A DNA stretch of 64,000 bases, from assembly GCA_944389975.1 (NCBI GenBank), contig CALXOH010000006.1, positions 1 through 64,000 on the forward strand, read 5' to 3'. This document shows, in pieces, positions 42,001 to 49,709 of the stretch. Below the pieces are notes generated by a model. That model did no database searches. It was not told the origin of the DNA and saw only the letters and a program-made list of their open reading frames with translations. The position numbers and the translations under genes are program-made. This stretch comes from an uncultured Spirochaetaceae bacterium (lineage in GTDB: Bacteria > Spirochaetota > Spirochaetia > Sphaerochaetales > Sphaerochaetaceae). Each line of letters opens with the position of its first letter. The first letter of the stretch is position 1.

Positions 42001-42693
42001 ATGCTCAGAATTATGAATATTGAATTGAAAGGTTTCTGGGAAAAGTTTTCGATGTTTCTTGGTGTCAATGGGTTAAGTCTTAATAGAGCGGCTTCTCAAA
42101 TGAATATCCCTTATACAACGTTGGTTTCAAATATGAAAAAGAACCAACTTCCTTCAGCAAAATATTTAAAAGCAATTGCTAAGTATATAGGCGTTTCTGA
42201 ACAAGCGCTTTTAGACGACTCTTGGATCGCTATACGAAAAAAGGCATTTTCTGCAGAGGATTCTAGCAAGACTACTCTGTCTAATTTGACTTGTTATTTC
42301 TTAAAAGACAAGCTTAAACCTAATTCTATTGAAGAATTTACATCTGACGAAGATTTCTGTCTTTCTAGTTTTAAGCTCCAAGATCTTTTTGGGCTGCCAT
42401 CAAATTGTTTTATTGGTGCTTTAATTATGAAAGACAATAGTATGAGTGGCTTAAATATAGGAAAAGGAGATATCGTACTCTTTAATAGAGATATTATTGA
42501 TAGTGATGGACTTAACGTTGTTGCAATAGATGATATTCCGACCATGAGGCGAATCCAATATAACAATGATCCTGAAAATCCTGAAATTACGTTCTTAAGT
42601 GAAAACCCATTGTATCCATCGATATCTGATAAAAATGCCGACGGCCTCAGAATCCTTGGTAAGGTTGTCGGATGGTTTCATAACGAAATATAA
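42001..42693 (+). CDS. CI-like phage repressor with S24/LexA-type domain
   Basis: 230 aa (226 if the ATG at 42013 is used; no ribosome site is seen, so the mRNA may be near leaderless). N-terminal HTH: LSLNRAASQMNIPYTTLVSNMK. C-terminal S24-like dimerisation/cleavage domain: catalytic Ser region DNSMSGLNIGKGDIVL. The Lys of the Ser-Lys dyad appears changed: PTMRRI where LexA has VKR. It would repress the divergent early promoter. Confidence 0.82.
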   Translation: MLRIMNIELKGFWEKFSMFLGVNGLSLNRAASQMNIPYTTLVSNMKKNQLPSAKYLKAIAKYIGVSEQALLDDSWIAIRKKAFSAEDSSKTTLSNLTCYFLKDKLKPNSIEEFTSDEDFCLSSFKLQDLFGLPSNCFIGALIMKDNSMSGLNIGKGDIVLFNRDIIDSDGLNVVAIDDIPTMRRIQYNNDPENPEITFLSENPLYPSISDKNADGLRILGKVVGWFHNEI

Positions 42694-42713
42694 ATTGTGA
42701 GAAGGAAAAGAAG

Positions 42714-42742
42714 TTGACAGGTTCGGGATTCGCCACTACATT
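42714..42742 (+). promoter_or_regulatory. Strong promoter upstream of the DUF3800 leader
   Basis: Consensus -35 TTGACA (42714-42719), 17 bases, TACATT (42737-42742). Transcription should begin near 42749, giving a ~114-nt leader. It lies just past the cI stop. Confidence 0.7.
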
Positions 42743-42748
42743 ACAAGT

Positions 42749-42862
42749 ACAGGCTGGTTCCTACAGCACTGCTTACCAGTGGGCACCGAACATTGCGTTT
42801 AAGCGTACTCAGGTTAGTACGTCGGCCACTGGGAGCCTCCCCAGTGCAGGGAGGTTTTTTTT
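42749..42862 (+). ncRNA. Structured leader RNA before DUF3800 gene, attenuator-like
   Basis: Hairpins: CACTG/CAGTG (42767-42781), CGTACT/AGTACG (42804-42821), CACTGGG/CCCAGTG (42827-42846). CCTCCC (42836-42841) can instead pair with GGGAGG (42849-42854), which is followed by eight T and then ATG 42863. The two last stems exclude each other. GGAGG is also the ribosome site, 8 bases from the ATG, so the terminator stem would hide it. DUF3800-linked RNA motifs (DUF3800-I and others) are known from comparative RNA surveys; the exact class was not tested. Confidence 0.68.
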
Positions 42863-43564
42863 ATGACAATTTACATTAGGGCAGATGAATCAGGGGTTTT
42901 CGATCCTCTTCATAATGACTTCTTTATCTTTGCGGGTTTGATTTTCCTTGATAAACAGGAAATGGAATTAGCTAGTAGAAAAGTACTCTCAATGGAAAAG
43001 AAACTAAGGAAGAAAAGAAAGTACAAGGAATTACCGGAACTTAAAGCCACATTGTTAGATCATGCCGACAGAAGAGCATTGTTTGCCATAACAGAACCCT
43101 ATTCTCGTTTTGCTTCGATAATAAACTTAAAGAAAATAGATCATAAAGCTGTACTTGCAGATAAGAAAAGCAAACAACGCTACATGGACTATGCGTTTAA
43201 AAGAGGATTGAAATGGGCCGTGAAATGTATGGTTGCCCGAGGTAGCATATTCTTCGATGATCCTGCGGAGTTTGACATAATTCTTGATGAAAGAACAACA
43301 GCAACAAACGGTAAATATAATCTGGAAGATAGTATTCTTCATGAAATGCGTGGAGAGATTCTGAATTTGCGAACGGGCCAGTGCTTTTATCCTGCTTTGC
43401 CTGCAACAAGAAAGGTTGTAGTCCGCTATGGAAATTCAATCAAAGAACCTCTTCTTCGCGCCGCTGATGTATTGGCGAACAGAATATTACACGAATGCCG
43501 ACATGGAGATTTATGGAGCATTAGAGATAAAAACAATCTTTTCATCTTAAATCTCCCTGATTGA
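42863..43564 (+). CDS. DUF3800 domain protein
   Basis: 233 aa. N-terminal IYIRADESGVF with Asp-Glu-Ser-Gly is the DUF3800 opening motif (DESG); LLRAADVLANRI near the C-terminus is the second conserved Asp site. The fold is thought to be RNase H-like; function unknown, though such genes are common in phages and defence-rich regions. Expressed in the lysogen, from the same strand as cI, and preceded by a regulated RNA leader. Confidence 0.8.
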   Translation: MTIYIRADESGVFDPLHNDFFIFAGLIFLDKQEMELASRKVLSMEKKLRKKRKYKELPELKATLLDHADRRALFAITEPYSRFASIINLKKIDHKAVLADKKSKQRYMDYAFKRGLKWAVKCMVARGSIFFDDPAEFDIILDERTTATNGKYNLEDSILHEMRGEILNLRTGQCFYPALPATRKVVVRYGNSIKEPLLRAADVLANRILHECRHGDLWSIRDKNNLFILNLPD

Positions 43565-43682
43565 AATAATTGGTTAGTAATTGGCCATGAATGTGAAATA
43601 AAATTAAGCTAACCCTGGGAGCAAGGGATTTCTCGAGTTCAACTCTACTGCCATTCGGCAACCCAGCTTTGTTCCTTCACAA

Positions 43683-43709
43683 GTTAGCTTCCTCTTAGAG
43701 GATACTAAC
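43683..43709 (+). other. Hairpin in the 43565-43820 intergenic region
   Basis: The 256 bases after DUF3800 hold no gene that I can support. GTTAG-TCCTC-tta-GAGGA-CTAAC (43683-43709) is a good stem that could end DUF3800 transcription, but no T-tract follows. Further on, ATACAT/ATGTAT (43735-43750) is a short palindrome. Confidence 0.4.
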
Positions 43710-43784
43710 GAAGCGTCTTCTTGTAAACAAAATGTATACATATTTATGTATATTATTTGATTTTCTAGTTGACTATAAAATCAT

Positions 43785-43824
43785 CCATATGCTACCATAT
43801 AACCATGAAGGAGGTAGCATATGG
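43785..43824 (+). promoter_or_regulatory. 12-bp hairpin sequestering SD and start codon
   Basis: CCATATGCTACC (43785-43796) and GGTAGCATATGG (43813-43824) are perfect reverse complements with a 16-base loop. The 3' arm takes in the end of AAGGAGG (43808-43814) and the ATG (43821). Folded mRNA would block translation of the 32-aa peptide. TTGACT upstream (43769-43774) and TATAAA offer possible promoter boxes. Confidence 0.7.
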
Positions 43825-43919
43825 ATGAAAAAGAAAAAGACCGATGGCTAAAGTTCTACCTTGCAGGGCTAGCCACTTTAGACACGGTCATCGCAATCCT
43901 CACGCTGATATTCAGGTGA
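43821..43919 (+). CDS. 32-aa membrane peptide, toxin-like
   Basis: MDEKEKDRWLKFYLAGLATL followed by DTVIAILTLIFR. One membrane helix after a charged start, strong AAGGAGG ribosome site, start codon locked in a 12-bp hairpin, and a tight UUCG-capped hairpin (43929-43946) just downstream. These are traits of type I toxin genes. Shares no clear sequence with the peptide at 29257. Confidence 0.5.
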   Translation: MDEKEKDRWLKFYLAGLATLDTVIAILTLIFR

Positions 43920-43928
43920 GTACAAATC

Positions 43929-43946
43929 GGAGGGCTTCGGCCCTCC
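43929..43946 (+). terminator. UUCG-capped hairpin after the 32-aa peptide
   Basis: GGAGGGC-TTCG-GCCCTCC, a perfect 7-bp stem with a UUCG tetraloop, ten bases after the stop. Tail CCTATAAAAT lacks a T-run, so it may stabilise the mRNA rather than terminate. Confidence 0.5.
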
Positions 43947-43985
43947 CCTATAAAATAAGCCAAGGGCTGAACGAGGTCAAGGAAA

Positions 43986-44072
43986 ATGAAGGAGAGAACA
44001 CTGCTGATATACATAAGCATCGTGATGACGATCGGAACGATTTGTTCGTTGATTACTTTAGTGAGAGGTTGA
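43986..44072 (+). CDS. 28-aa membrane peptide
   Basis: MKERTLLIYISIVMTIGTIC then SLITLVRG. One membrane helix. AAGGA lies just before the ATG. Its TGA is 2 bases before the RHH gene start, so the two are likely translated together. Confidence 0.4.
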   Translation: MKERTLLIYISIVMTIGTICSLITLVRG

Positions 44073-44074
44073 AT

Positions 44075-44269
44075 ATGGAAGAGAAGAAAGACACCCGGGG
44101 CGGCAGACGCCCCGGAGCCGGAAGGCCGAAGGGAGTTACCAAGCCATACAAGGCGTTTTCTGTGAAGCTTCCAGTCGAGTATATCGACAAGATAAAGAAT
44201 GCAGCAGATAGGCACGGCTTATCGGTCAGCAAGTTCATTCAGGAAGCAGTTGATAGGTTCGATGGGTAA
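44075..44269 (+). CDS. Ribbon-helix-helix protein
   Basis: 64 aa. A basic, Gly-rich start GGRRPGAGRPKGVTK (AT-hook-like) is followed by FSVKLPVEYIDKIKNAADRHGLS...KFIQEAVDRF, a ribbon-helix-helix. The ATG at 44075 follows GAGAGGTTGAAT. It is likely a repressor of the upstream membrane peptides or of the lysogeny block, an inference from position. Confidence 0.62.
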   Translation: MEEKKDTRGGRRPGAGRPKGVTKPYKAFSVKLPVEYIDKIKNAADRHGLSVSKFIQEAVDRFDG

Positions 44270-44420
44270 GTCGCTCTCTGCATGAGAACGTGGATAGGAA
44301 TTGAAAAAAGAGCCATGCCCTACTACCACAGCGTGCATGACTCATCGCAATACAACCATTTTAGAGGCATTGCTTTTCCATCATAGCACAAGCCATGCCT
44401 CATGATACAGGAGGTACAAC

Positions 44421-45578
44421 ATGTCGGAAGTGACGGCACGAAAACGCGGAACCAAATGGGAATACCGGTTTGAGGGGATCTCGATCAACGGCAAAAGAAA
44501 ACAGTATTCGAAATCAGGTTTCCGGACAAAGAAGGAAGCACAGACGGCAGGTGCTTCAGCTTATGCCGCTTTCTGCAAATGCGGTATCGTATTCGAACCA
44601 AAGAAGATGAGCCTTGCCGATCTCGTGGATTACTATCTTGAGACCTACGTCAAGACAAACCTGACGAGGAATGCATACAAGACATACGAACATCTTGCGC
44701 GCAATCACATCAAGCCGGTCTTGGGACAATATGATTATTCCACGATGAAGAAAGACATCTTCGTAAAGTTCTTCAACGACCTCGCGAAATCCTATACGAA
44801 GAAAACGCTGAAGGTAATCAAGATCATTCTGAACGGGGCATACAATATCGCCTTGGATATGGATTGGATAGAGTACAATCCCATCTCCAGGGTGAAGGTT
44901 CCTGAGAACACGAAGAAAGCCAAGAAGAAGTGTCCGCTGACCAAGGAAGACTATGACAGGATGATCAGGGAGGTCGGTGAAGATTCCGATTACTACGTTC
45001 CACTGCAAATCGGTTGGTTCACGGGAATGCGTATTGGAGAAGTCCTGGCTCTCACATGGGACGACGTGGATCTTGAGAAGGGAATCATCCACATCAGGAA
45101 GCAAATCATAGACCACGAGGTCGCCTCATTGAAGACGGCCTCCAGCAAAAGGGACATAAGAATCGGGAAAACCCTGACGGACATATTGAAAGCGGAAAGG
45201 GAAAAGCAACTCAAGCACAGACGGGATTACAGGACCTATTACACGACATATGCCGAAGAGGATGGCTTTGTCGTCATCAGCGCCAAGGATACGGTCGACT
45301 ACGTATGTCGCAGACAGAACGGGGATGCGATAAAGGAAGCAAGCCTTCAATGGAAATGCGCAAGGATGGCCGAGTTCCTGGATAAGCCATTCTCTTTCCA
45401 TGTCTTCAGACATACCCATCCGACATTGCTGCTTGAAGCCGGAGCAACCGTCAAGGCCGTACAGGCAAGACTAGGGCATTCCAGCCCGGAAACCACATTG
45501 GAAATCTATTCCCACGTGACACAAGCTCAGGAGGATGAAGCCGTTGAACTCTTCGAGAAAATTGCCCACGAGAAATAA
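44421..45578 (+). CDS. int: Prophage integrase (tyrosine recombinase)
   Basis: 385 aa. An AP2-like arm-binding N-terminus (KWEYRFEGISINGKRKQYSK), a SAM-like core-binding domain at about 65-165, and the catalytic domain with Arg in FTGMRIGEVLAL, Lys in SLKTASSKRDI, HVFRHTH, LGHSSPETTLEIYSH (Tyr). AGGAGGT precedes ATG 44421. It lies about 100 bases from attR, and GTGGGCAA arm sites flank both ends of the prophage. Confidence 0.95.
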   Translation: MSEVTARKRGTKWEYRFEGISINGKRKQYSKSGFRTKKEAQTAGASAYAAFCKCGIVFEPKKMSLADLVDYYLETYVKTNLTRNAYKTYEHLARNHIKPVLGQYDYSTMKKDIFVKFFNDLAKSYTKKTLKVIKIILNGAYNIALDMDWIEYNPISRVKVPENTKKAKKKCPLTKEDYDRMIREVGEDSDYYVPLQIGWFTGMRIGEVLALTWDDVDLEKGIIHIRKQIIDHEVASLKTASSKRDIRIGKTLTDILKAEREKQLKHRRDYRTYYTTYAEEDGFVVISAKDTVDYVCRRQNGDAIKEASLQWKCARMAEFLDKPFSFHVFRHTHPTLLLEAGATVKAVQARLGHSSPETTLEIYSHVTQAQEDEAVELFEKIAHEK

Positions 45579-45604
45579 AAAGCGTGGGCAAACCGTGGGC
45601 AAAA
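45561..45604. repeat. Integrase arm-type sites, right
   Basis: GTGGGCAA at 45584-45591 and 45595-45602 (11-bp period, same as the left arm) and the inverted copy TTGCCCAC at 45562-45569, inside the 3' end of int. Confidence 0.6.
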
Positions 45605-45676
45605 TGGCATTTTTGAGGGGTTTGAAAAAAGTTAAATTCTTTTTATATAAGTAATTAATTAAATCCCTCAATATAA

Positions 45677-45696
45677 ATCCCGATTACTCTTGATCA
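45677..45696 (+). repeat. attR core, 20 bp
   Basis: Identical to 9251-9270. On the minus strand it encodes the last residues D-Q-E and TAA stop of the acetyltransferase gene. Confidence 0.92.
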
Positions 45697-46262
45697 CCTC
45701 TCAAGATCGACAAGCACCAAGCCTCGGGCAGTGAGCTGAACGGGATCAGCGGAATGGCAGGATGCGTGAAAGGCGAAATGACTTTCCTCAACCAGACCAC
45801 CGACAGCCACCTTGAGCACTTGTATCCGACGTTCTCAAAGCGTGCAAATCTGGAAAAACCCATCTTCTCGTGGAAGCTTATGCTATTGCCGTTCTCTTCA
45901 GTTACAAGGGCGTAGAGGTTGCGGATCCCCATCTTTTCAAGAATCGGGAATAGCTTTTCATAAAGGAGTCTCCCATACCCTTTCCCGGATACACTCTTGG
46001 AAAGGTATATGGTAGCCTCTGCGTCGAACTGGTATGCGCTCCTTTCAAACACCCTGTGGGCATACGCATACCCCACTACGCTCCCGTCGTCATTTCTTAA
46101 GACGATGTAAGGGTAATCGCTTGAGATGGCGCAGATCCTTTCCGCCATCGCTTCAAGCGAAGGAAGAGAATATTCAAACGTGATGGAAGAATCGATGTAC
46201 TCGCCATATATTCCGAGGATAGCGGGGATATCCTTCTCCCTATCGACAAAATCAATCAACAT
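45684..46262 (-). CDS. GNAT family N-acetyltransferase
   Basis: 192 aa, phosphinothricin/L-amino acid N-acetyltransferase-like. YGEYIDSSITFEY near residue 20 is the group's substrate motif; the acetyl-CoA loop is VSGKGYGRLLYEKLF near 110; ALVTEENGNSISFHEKMGF near 138. Its last codons lie in attR and are restored by the phage core, so it is intact. Before integration its stop overlapped that of the CDF gene. Confidence 0.82.
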   Translation of the reverse strand: MLIDFVDREKDIPAILGIYGEYIDSSITFEYSLPSLEAMAERICAISSDYPYIVLRNDDGSVVGYAYAHRVFERSAYQFDAEATIYLSKSVSGKGYGRLLYEKLFPILEKMGIRNLYALVTEENGNSISFHEKMGFSRFARFENVGYKCSRWLSVVWLRKVISPFTHPAIPLIPFSSLPEAWCLSILRGDQE

Positions 46263-46343
46263 GACATTAATGATATCCTGTTGAAAAGAACTGTTCTACA
46301 TTCATTATTTTTAGTAAAATATATTGGATTACACGGGGGAGCG

Positions 46344-47345
46344 ATGAAAGGGAAAAAAACGCTGATGATATTCATACTGCTTTACATTGCAGTCTTTCTC
46401 CTTGCATTCTCCCTCGGGCGGTACCCGATAACTCCACTGAAACTGATGAAAATCCTCTTTGCCCAGATCTTTCCGATCGAATGCACGTGGACCATCCAGG
46501 AAGAGACGATAGTCTTTGCATTACGGATTCCAAGGATATTGCTCTCATCCTTCGTAGGGGCATCGCTTGCGCTCTCCGGGCTCCTTTTCCAAACCGTGTT
46601 CCAAAACCCGTTGGCATCCCAGGATGTACTCGGGTCTGGAGAGGCATCTGCATTCGGGGCATCCCTTGCGCTCCTGCTTGGACTGCCATACGCGATGGTA
46701 TCGCTCTCGGCATTCCTATTCGGGCTTTCATCGATTGCAATCGTTACGTTTCTTGGAAGAAAAGTACATGGGGATGGGAAAGTTGCGCTCATCCTTTCCG
46801 GAATAATGGTCTCTTCAATATTCACATCCCTTACAAGCTTTGTAAAACTAGTTGCAGATACAGAGGAGACGCTTCCGGAGATCACTTACTGGCTGATGGG
46901 ATCGCTCTCAAGCTTCAGGGAGAACGACATAGTGTTCATGGCGTTCATACTTCTAGTAGCGGCAACGCCTGTAGTGCTTTTGAAGTGGAGGTTGAACCTC
47001 CTTTCCCTAAAGGAAGAGGAGGCCATGAGTATCGGAGTTGATGTGAAGAGGCTCAAAACATTGGCAATCCTTTCGGCAACCCTCCTTACAAGCGCGTCGG
47101 TTGCAGTCTCCGGGTCAATCGGATGGGTAGGTCTCGTGATCCCGCACTTTACGCGGAGTTTTGCAGGCTACGACACGAAGCACCTCGTGCCGTTGTCGAT
47201 CATATCGGGCGCAGCATTCCTCACTTTGGTCGATACGATCTCAAGAACGCTTACGACGACCGAAATCCCGCTTGGAATAATCACAAGCTTCGTCGGAGCG
47301 CCATTCTTCATCTACCTCATCACTAAAAGCAGGAGGATGCGATGA
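46344..47345 (+). CDS. FecCD-type ABC transporter permease (iron/metal-chelate)
   Basis: 333 aa, about nine to ten membrane helices. GASLALSGLLFQTVFQNPLA near residue 70, and GSIGWVGLVIPHFTR near 260 are BtuC/FecCD signatures. ATG 46344 with GGGGGAG upstream. It starts a five-gene operon (permease, ATPase, methyltransferase, binding protein, ZIP) joined by 4-16 base overlaps. Confidence 0.9.
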   Translation: MKGKKTLMIFILLYIAVFLLAFSLGRYPITPLKLMKILFAQIFPIECTWTIQEETIVFALRIPRILLSSFVGASLALSGLLFQTVFQNPLASQDVLGSGEASAFGASLALLLGLPYAMVSLSAFLFGLSSIAIVTFLGRKVHGDGKVALILSGIMVSSIFTSLTSFVKLVADTEETLPEITYWLMGSLSSFRENDIVFMAFILLVAATPVVLLKWRLNLLSLKEEEAMSIGVDVKRLKTLAILSATLLTSASVAVSGSIGWVGLVIPHFTRSFAGYDTKHLVPLSIISGAAFLTLVDTISRTLTTTEIPLGIITSFVGAPFFIYLITKSRRMR

Positions 47346-48103
47346 GAATAGATGTAAAAGATATTGTTTTCGCATACAAGGAGAAACGAATACTTGACGG
47401 GGTTTCCTTCTCACTGGAAAGCGGGAAGTCTTATGCCCTGATGGGGAAGAACGGATCGGGAAAGACCACCCTTTTCAAACTCATGCTTGGCATATTGGAA
47501 GCAAAGAGTGGGGAGATACTTGCAGATGGAAGGAGGTTGACGTCTCCTGACGGCAGGGTCTTTTCATACATACCGCAAAATACGAATACGCTATCAGGAT
47601 ATGAATGCATCGACGTTGCCCTGATGGCACTTGCAAGCACACTCCCCGTACTCTCAGCCCCTGACAAGACATCTGAATGTAATGCAAAGAAACTGTTTGA
47701 GAAACTCGGAATTGCAAAGCTTGGATACGAAAGGATTGAAAACGTTTCGGGCGGGGAGCGCGCATTGGTGCTGTTTGCCCGTGCGATATTACAGAACGCA
47801 TCGTTCCTGATGCTTGACGAACCTACGGCAAACCTCGACTACGAAAACCAGATATCAATCCACGAGAAGCTTGATGAATTGAAAAGAGAGGACAAGGGTA
47901 TACTCTTCTCCACCCACAACCCATCTGAGGCGCTTGAGTTTGCCGATGAAATACTGATACTCGACGACCGGAAACTCATCTTCTCCGGGGGAAGGGAGGA
48001 AGCATACGAAGAGAAGGTTTTCGAAAGGCTTTACGAAGGAAAGATCAAAGTCATGGGCCTGAACGACGGAGGGAAAAACAGATACGTATGTCTGAGAGCT
48101 TGA
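47342..48103 (+). CDS. ABC transporter ATPase (iron/metal-chelate uptake)
   Basis: 253 aa. Walker A GKNGSGKTTLFKLMLG, Q-loop YIPQNTN, signature VSGGERALV, Walker B LMLDEPTANLD, switch His STHNPS. It couples to the FecCD-type permease before it; overlap ATGA. Confidence 0.92.
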   Translation: MRIDVKDIVFAYKEKRILDGVSFSLESGKSYALMGKNGSGKTTLFKLMLGILEAKSGEILADGRRLTSPDGRVFSYIPQNTNTLSGYECIDVALMALASTLPVLSAPDKTSECNAKKLFEKLGIAKLGYERIENVSGGERALVLFARAILQNASFLMLDEPTANLDYENQISIHEKLDELKREDKGILFSTHNPSEALEFADEILILDDRKLIFSGGREEAYEEKVFERLYEGKIKVMGLNDGGKNRYVCLRA

Positions 48104-48702
48104 AGTGGTGGACGGAAGAAAGGATAAGGTACTACATCGATGCATCAAGAAACTCCACTTTCCATGAAGAGCTTTCTATGAGGATAATGCGCCACATCAC
48201 CCCGGGGGAAAGGGTACTGGACGCAGGATGTGGAATTGCATTTCTGGACTACGAACTAAGAAAAGCAGGTATATCGATGGTTGGAATCGACATCGATGAG
48301 GATGCAATCAACGCATCTTCAAAGCTTTTTCCGAACCTTGATCTCGAAAAATGTGGTTACGAATCGCGAAAGGACGGGAAAGAGACCCTTCTCTCAGTGT
48401 TTTTCCTAAACGATGAAAACGTCTGGAAGATGATGGGAAGGCGCAGGAAAGGAATAGTGATACAGAAGGAAGGAAAGAGGGAAATAATGGAAAGACCTGG
48501 ATTTGCAGTTGAGAAAGAGTATTTCGAACTCGAGTTCCCTCAATGCGCGAGGTCGTATCAGGAGGCGATCGACTTCCTCGATATTACATACAAGAAACGG
48601 GAAAAGAGAATTGAAGTGCAGAACGACGAAGAATTCCCGTATGTAATCAGAAATAGGAAAAAGCTTGTAATGAGCATCATACAAAGGAGGAATGAAAGAT
48701 GA
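48088..48702 (+). CDS. SAM-dependent methyltransferase within the metal uptake operon
   Basis: 204 aa. Motif I GERVLDAGCGIAFLDYEL and an acidic end of strand 2, MVGIDIDEDAIN, show a class I Rossmann methyltransferase. Substrate unknown. It overlaps both neighbours, so is made with the transporter; it may modify the chelate or the metallophore. Confidence 0.75.
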   Translation: MSESLKWWTEERIRYYIDASRNSTFHEELSMRIMRHITPGERVLDAGCGIAFLDYELRKAGISMVGIDIDEDAINASSKLFPNLDLEKCGYESRKDGKETLLSVFFLNDENVWKMMGRRRKGIVIQKEGKREIMERPGFAVEKEYFELEFPQCARSYQEAIDFLDITYKKREKRIEVQNDEEFPYVIRNRKKLVMSIIQRRNER

Positions 48703-49709
48703 AGAAGATAGCTGTATTTGTTCTTCTTGTCTTGCTTATCTCTCCGCTCTTCGGAGATGTTACGTTCACCGATTCGCTTGGAAGGGTACGGACGATCAAG
48801 AAAGTGGAACGGGTTATCGCCGCAGGACGCCCTGCCGAGATGATGATAGCTGCACTCAACCCCGAATTGCTCGTAGGCATTACATACCAGATGACTGAAA
48901 CGACGGAGAAATTCTTTCCTTACATGAAAGGTCTTCCGCTTTTCGGCAAATTCTATGGGGCGAAATCGAATTTGAATCGGGAAGCTTTGATAATGGCCGA
49001 TCCTGATGTGATAATCGACATCGGAGAGATAAAGGACGGTATAAGCGAAGACCTCGACAGACTGGAAAAGGAGACGGGGATCCCAGTCGTCTTCATAGAA
49101 AGTTACCTTGAGAACACCCCGACTGCACTGAGAAAGCTTTCAACACTCCTCGGCACCGAAGAAAAGGGGGAAGTCCTTGCATCATTTGCGGAGGAAACCA
49201 TAGCCAGGGGGAAAAGGACGAGGGAAAGCGTCGGGAAAGAAAAAAGCATCTACTACTCCCCTTCCGAAGACGTTCTTCTGACATATCCTGCAGGGAGCTT
49301 CCACACAGAATCGATAAAGCTTGCAGGCGGAAAGAATGTGATCGATGGAAAATTCCAGGAAGGAGGGGGTAAAGTTACCCTTGAGGAGCTTTTCATGCTA
49401 TCCCCGGAGTACATCATCCTTTCAAACGAAAATGCATATGAGATGGTAAAATCCGACAAGAAATGGGCATTGCTTGATGCCGTCAGCAGCAACCACGTAT
49501 ATAAAATCCCATCAGTTCCATACTCATTCGTGGATGCGCCTCCCGCCCTTAACAGGCTGATCGGAATAGACTGGCTTTCAAAGCTTTTGTATCCTGAAGA
49601 GAACAAAGACCTCGACGTCAAGGAACGCGTCAGGGAGTTCTATCGCCTATTTTATAACTACGACCTCTCGGGAGAGGAACTTGACGAGATACTGGAGGAT
49701 TCGCTTTGA
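48699..49709 (+). CDS. Periplasmic metal/chelate-binding protein
   Basis: 336 aa. Signal peptide MKKIAVFVLLVLLISPLFG, no lipobox Cys seen. TFTDSLGRVRTIKKVERVIA is the start of the BtuF/FepB-type fold; PDVIIDIGEI and EYIILSNENA the two lobes. Soluble receptor for the FecCD permease. AAAGGAGGAATGAAAG provides a good ribosome site. Confidence 0.85.
   Translation: MKKIAVFVLLVLLISPLFGDVTFTDSLGRVRTIKKVERVIAAGRPAEMMIAALNPELLVGITYQMTETTEKFFPYMKGLPLFGKFYGAKSNLNREALIMADPDVIIDIGEIKDGISEDLDRLEKETGIPVVFIESYLENTPTALRKLSTLLGTEEKGEVLASFAEETIARGKRTRESVGKEKSIYYSPSEDVLLTYPAGSFHTESIKLAGGKNVIDGKFQEGGGKVTLEELFMLSPEYIILSNENAYEMVKSDKKWALLDAVSSNHVYKIPSVPYSFVDAPPALNRLIGIDWLSKLLYPEENKDLDVKERVREFYRLFYNYDLSGEELDEILEDSL

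Larger units (their letters stand above)
9251..45696. mobile_element. Complete HK97-like siphovirus prophage (~36.4 kb)
   Basis: The element is bounded by 20-bp identical direct repeats at 9251-9270 and 45677-45696. It has every block expected of an intact temperate siphophage: integrase next to attR, CI-type repressor, replication genes, terminase, portal, protease, HK97 capsid, tail tube, frameshifted chaperones, tape measure, fibre, and holin-like genes. No transposon and no gross gene decay is seen, except a split methylase. No endolysin is recognised. Head-to-tail order and the integrase position suggest it could excise. Confidence 0.95.

Noticed and set aside
42715-42862. Short 48-codon frame across the DUF3800 leader (TTG start)
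   Set aside because: Its TTG is part of the -35 box and no ribosome site precedes it. The segment is better explained as a folded leader RNA.
43844-44074. 77-codon upstream extension of the RHH gene
   Set aside because: It would run through two short membrane-peptide frames and the UUCG hairpin in another frame, while the ATG at 44075 has a ribosome site and starts a normal RHH protein.
46481-47041. 186-codon plus frame inside the FecCD permease
   Set aside because: Out-of-frame shadow of a clearly recognised permease; no ribosome site or motif.
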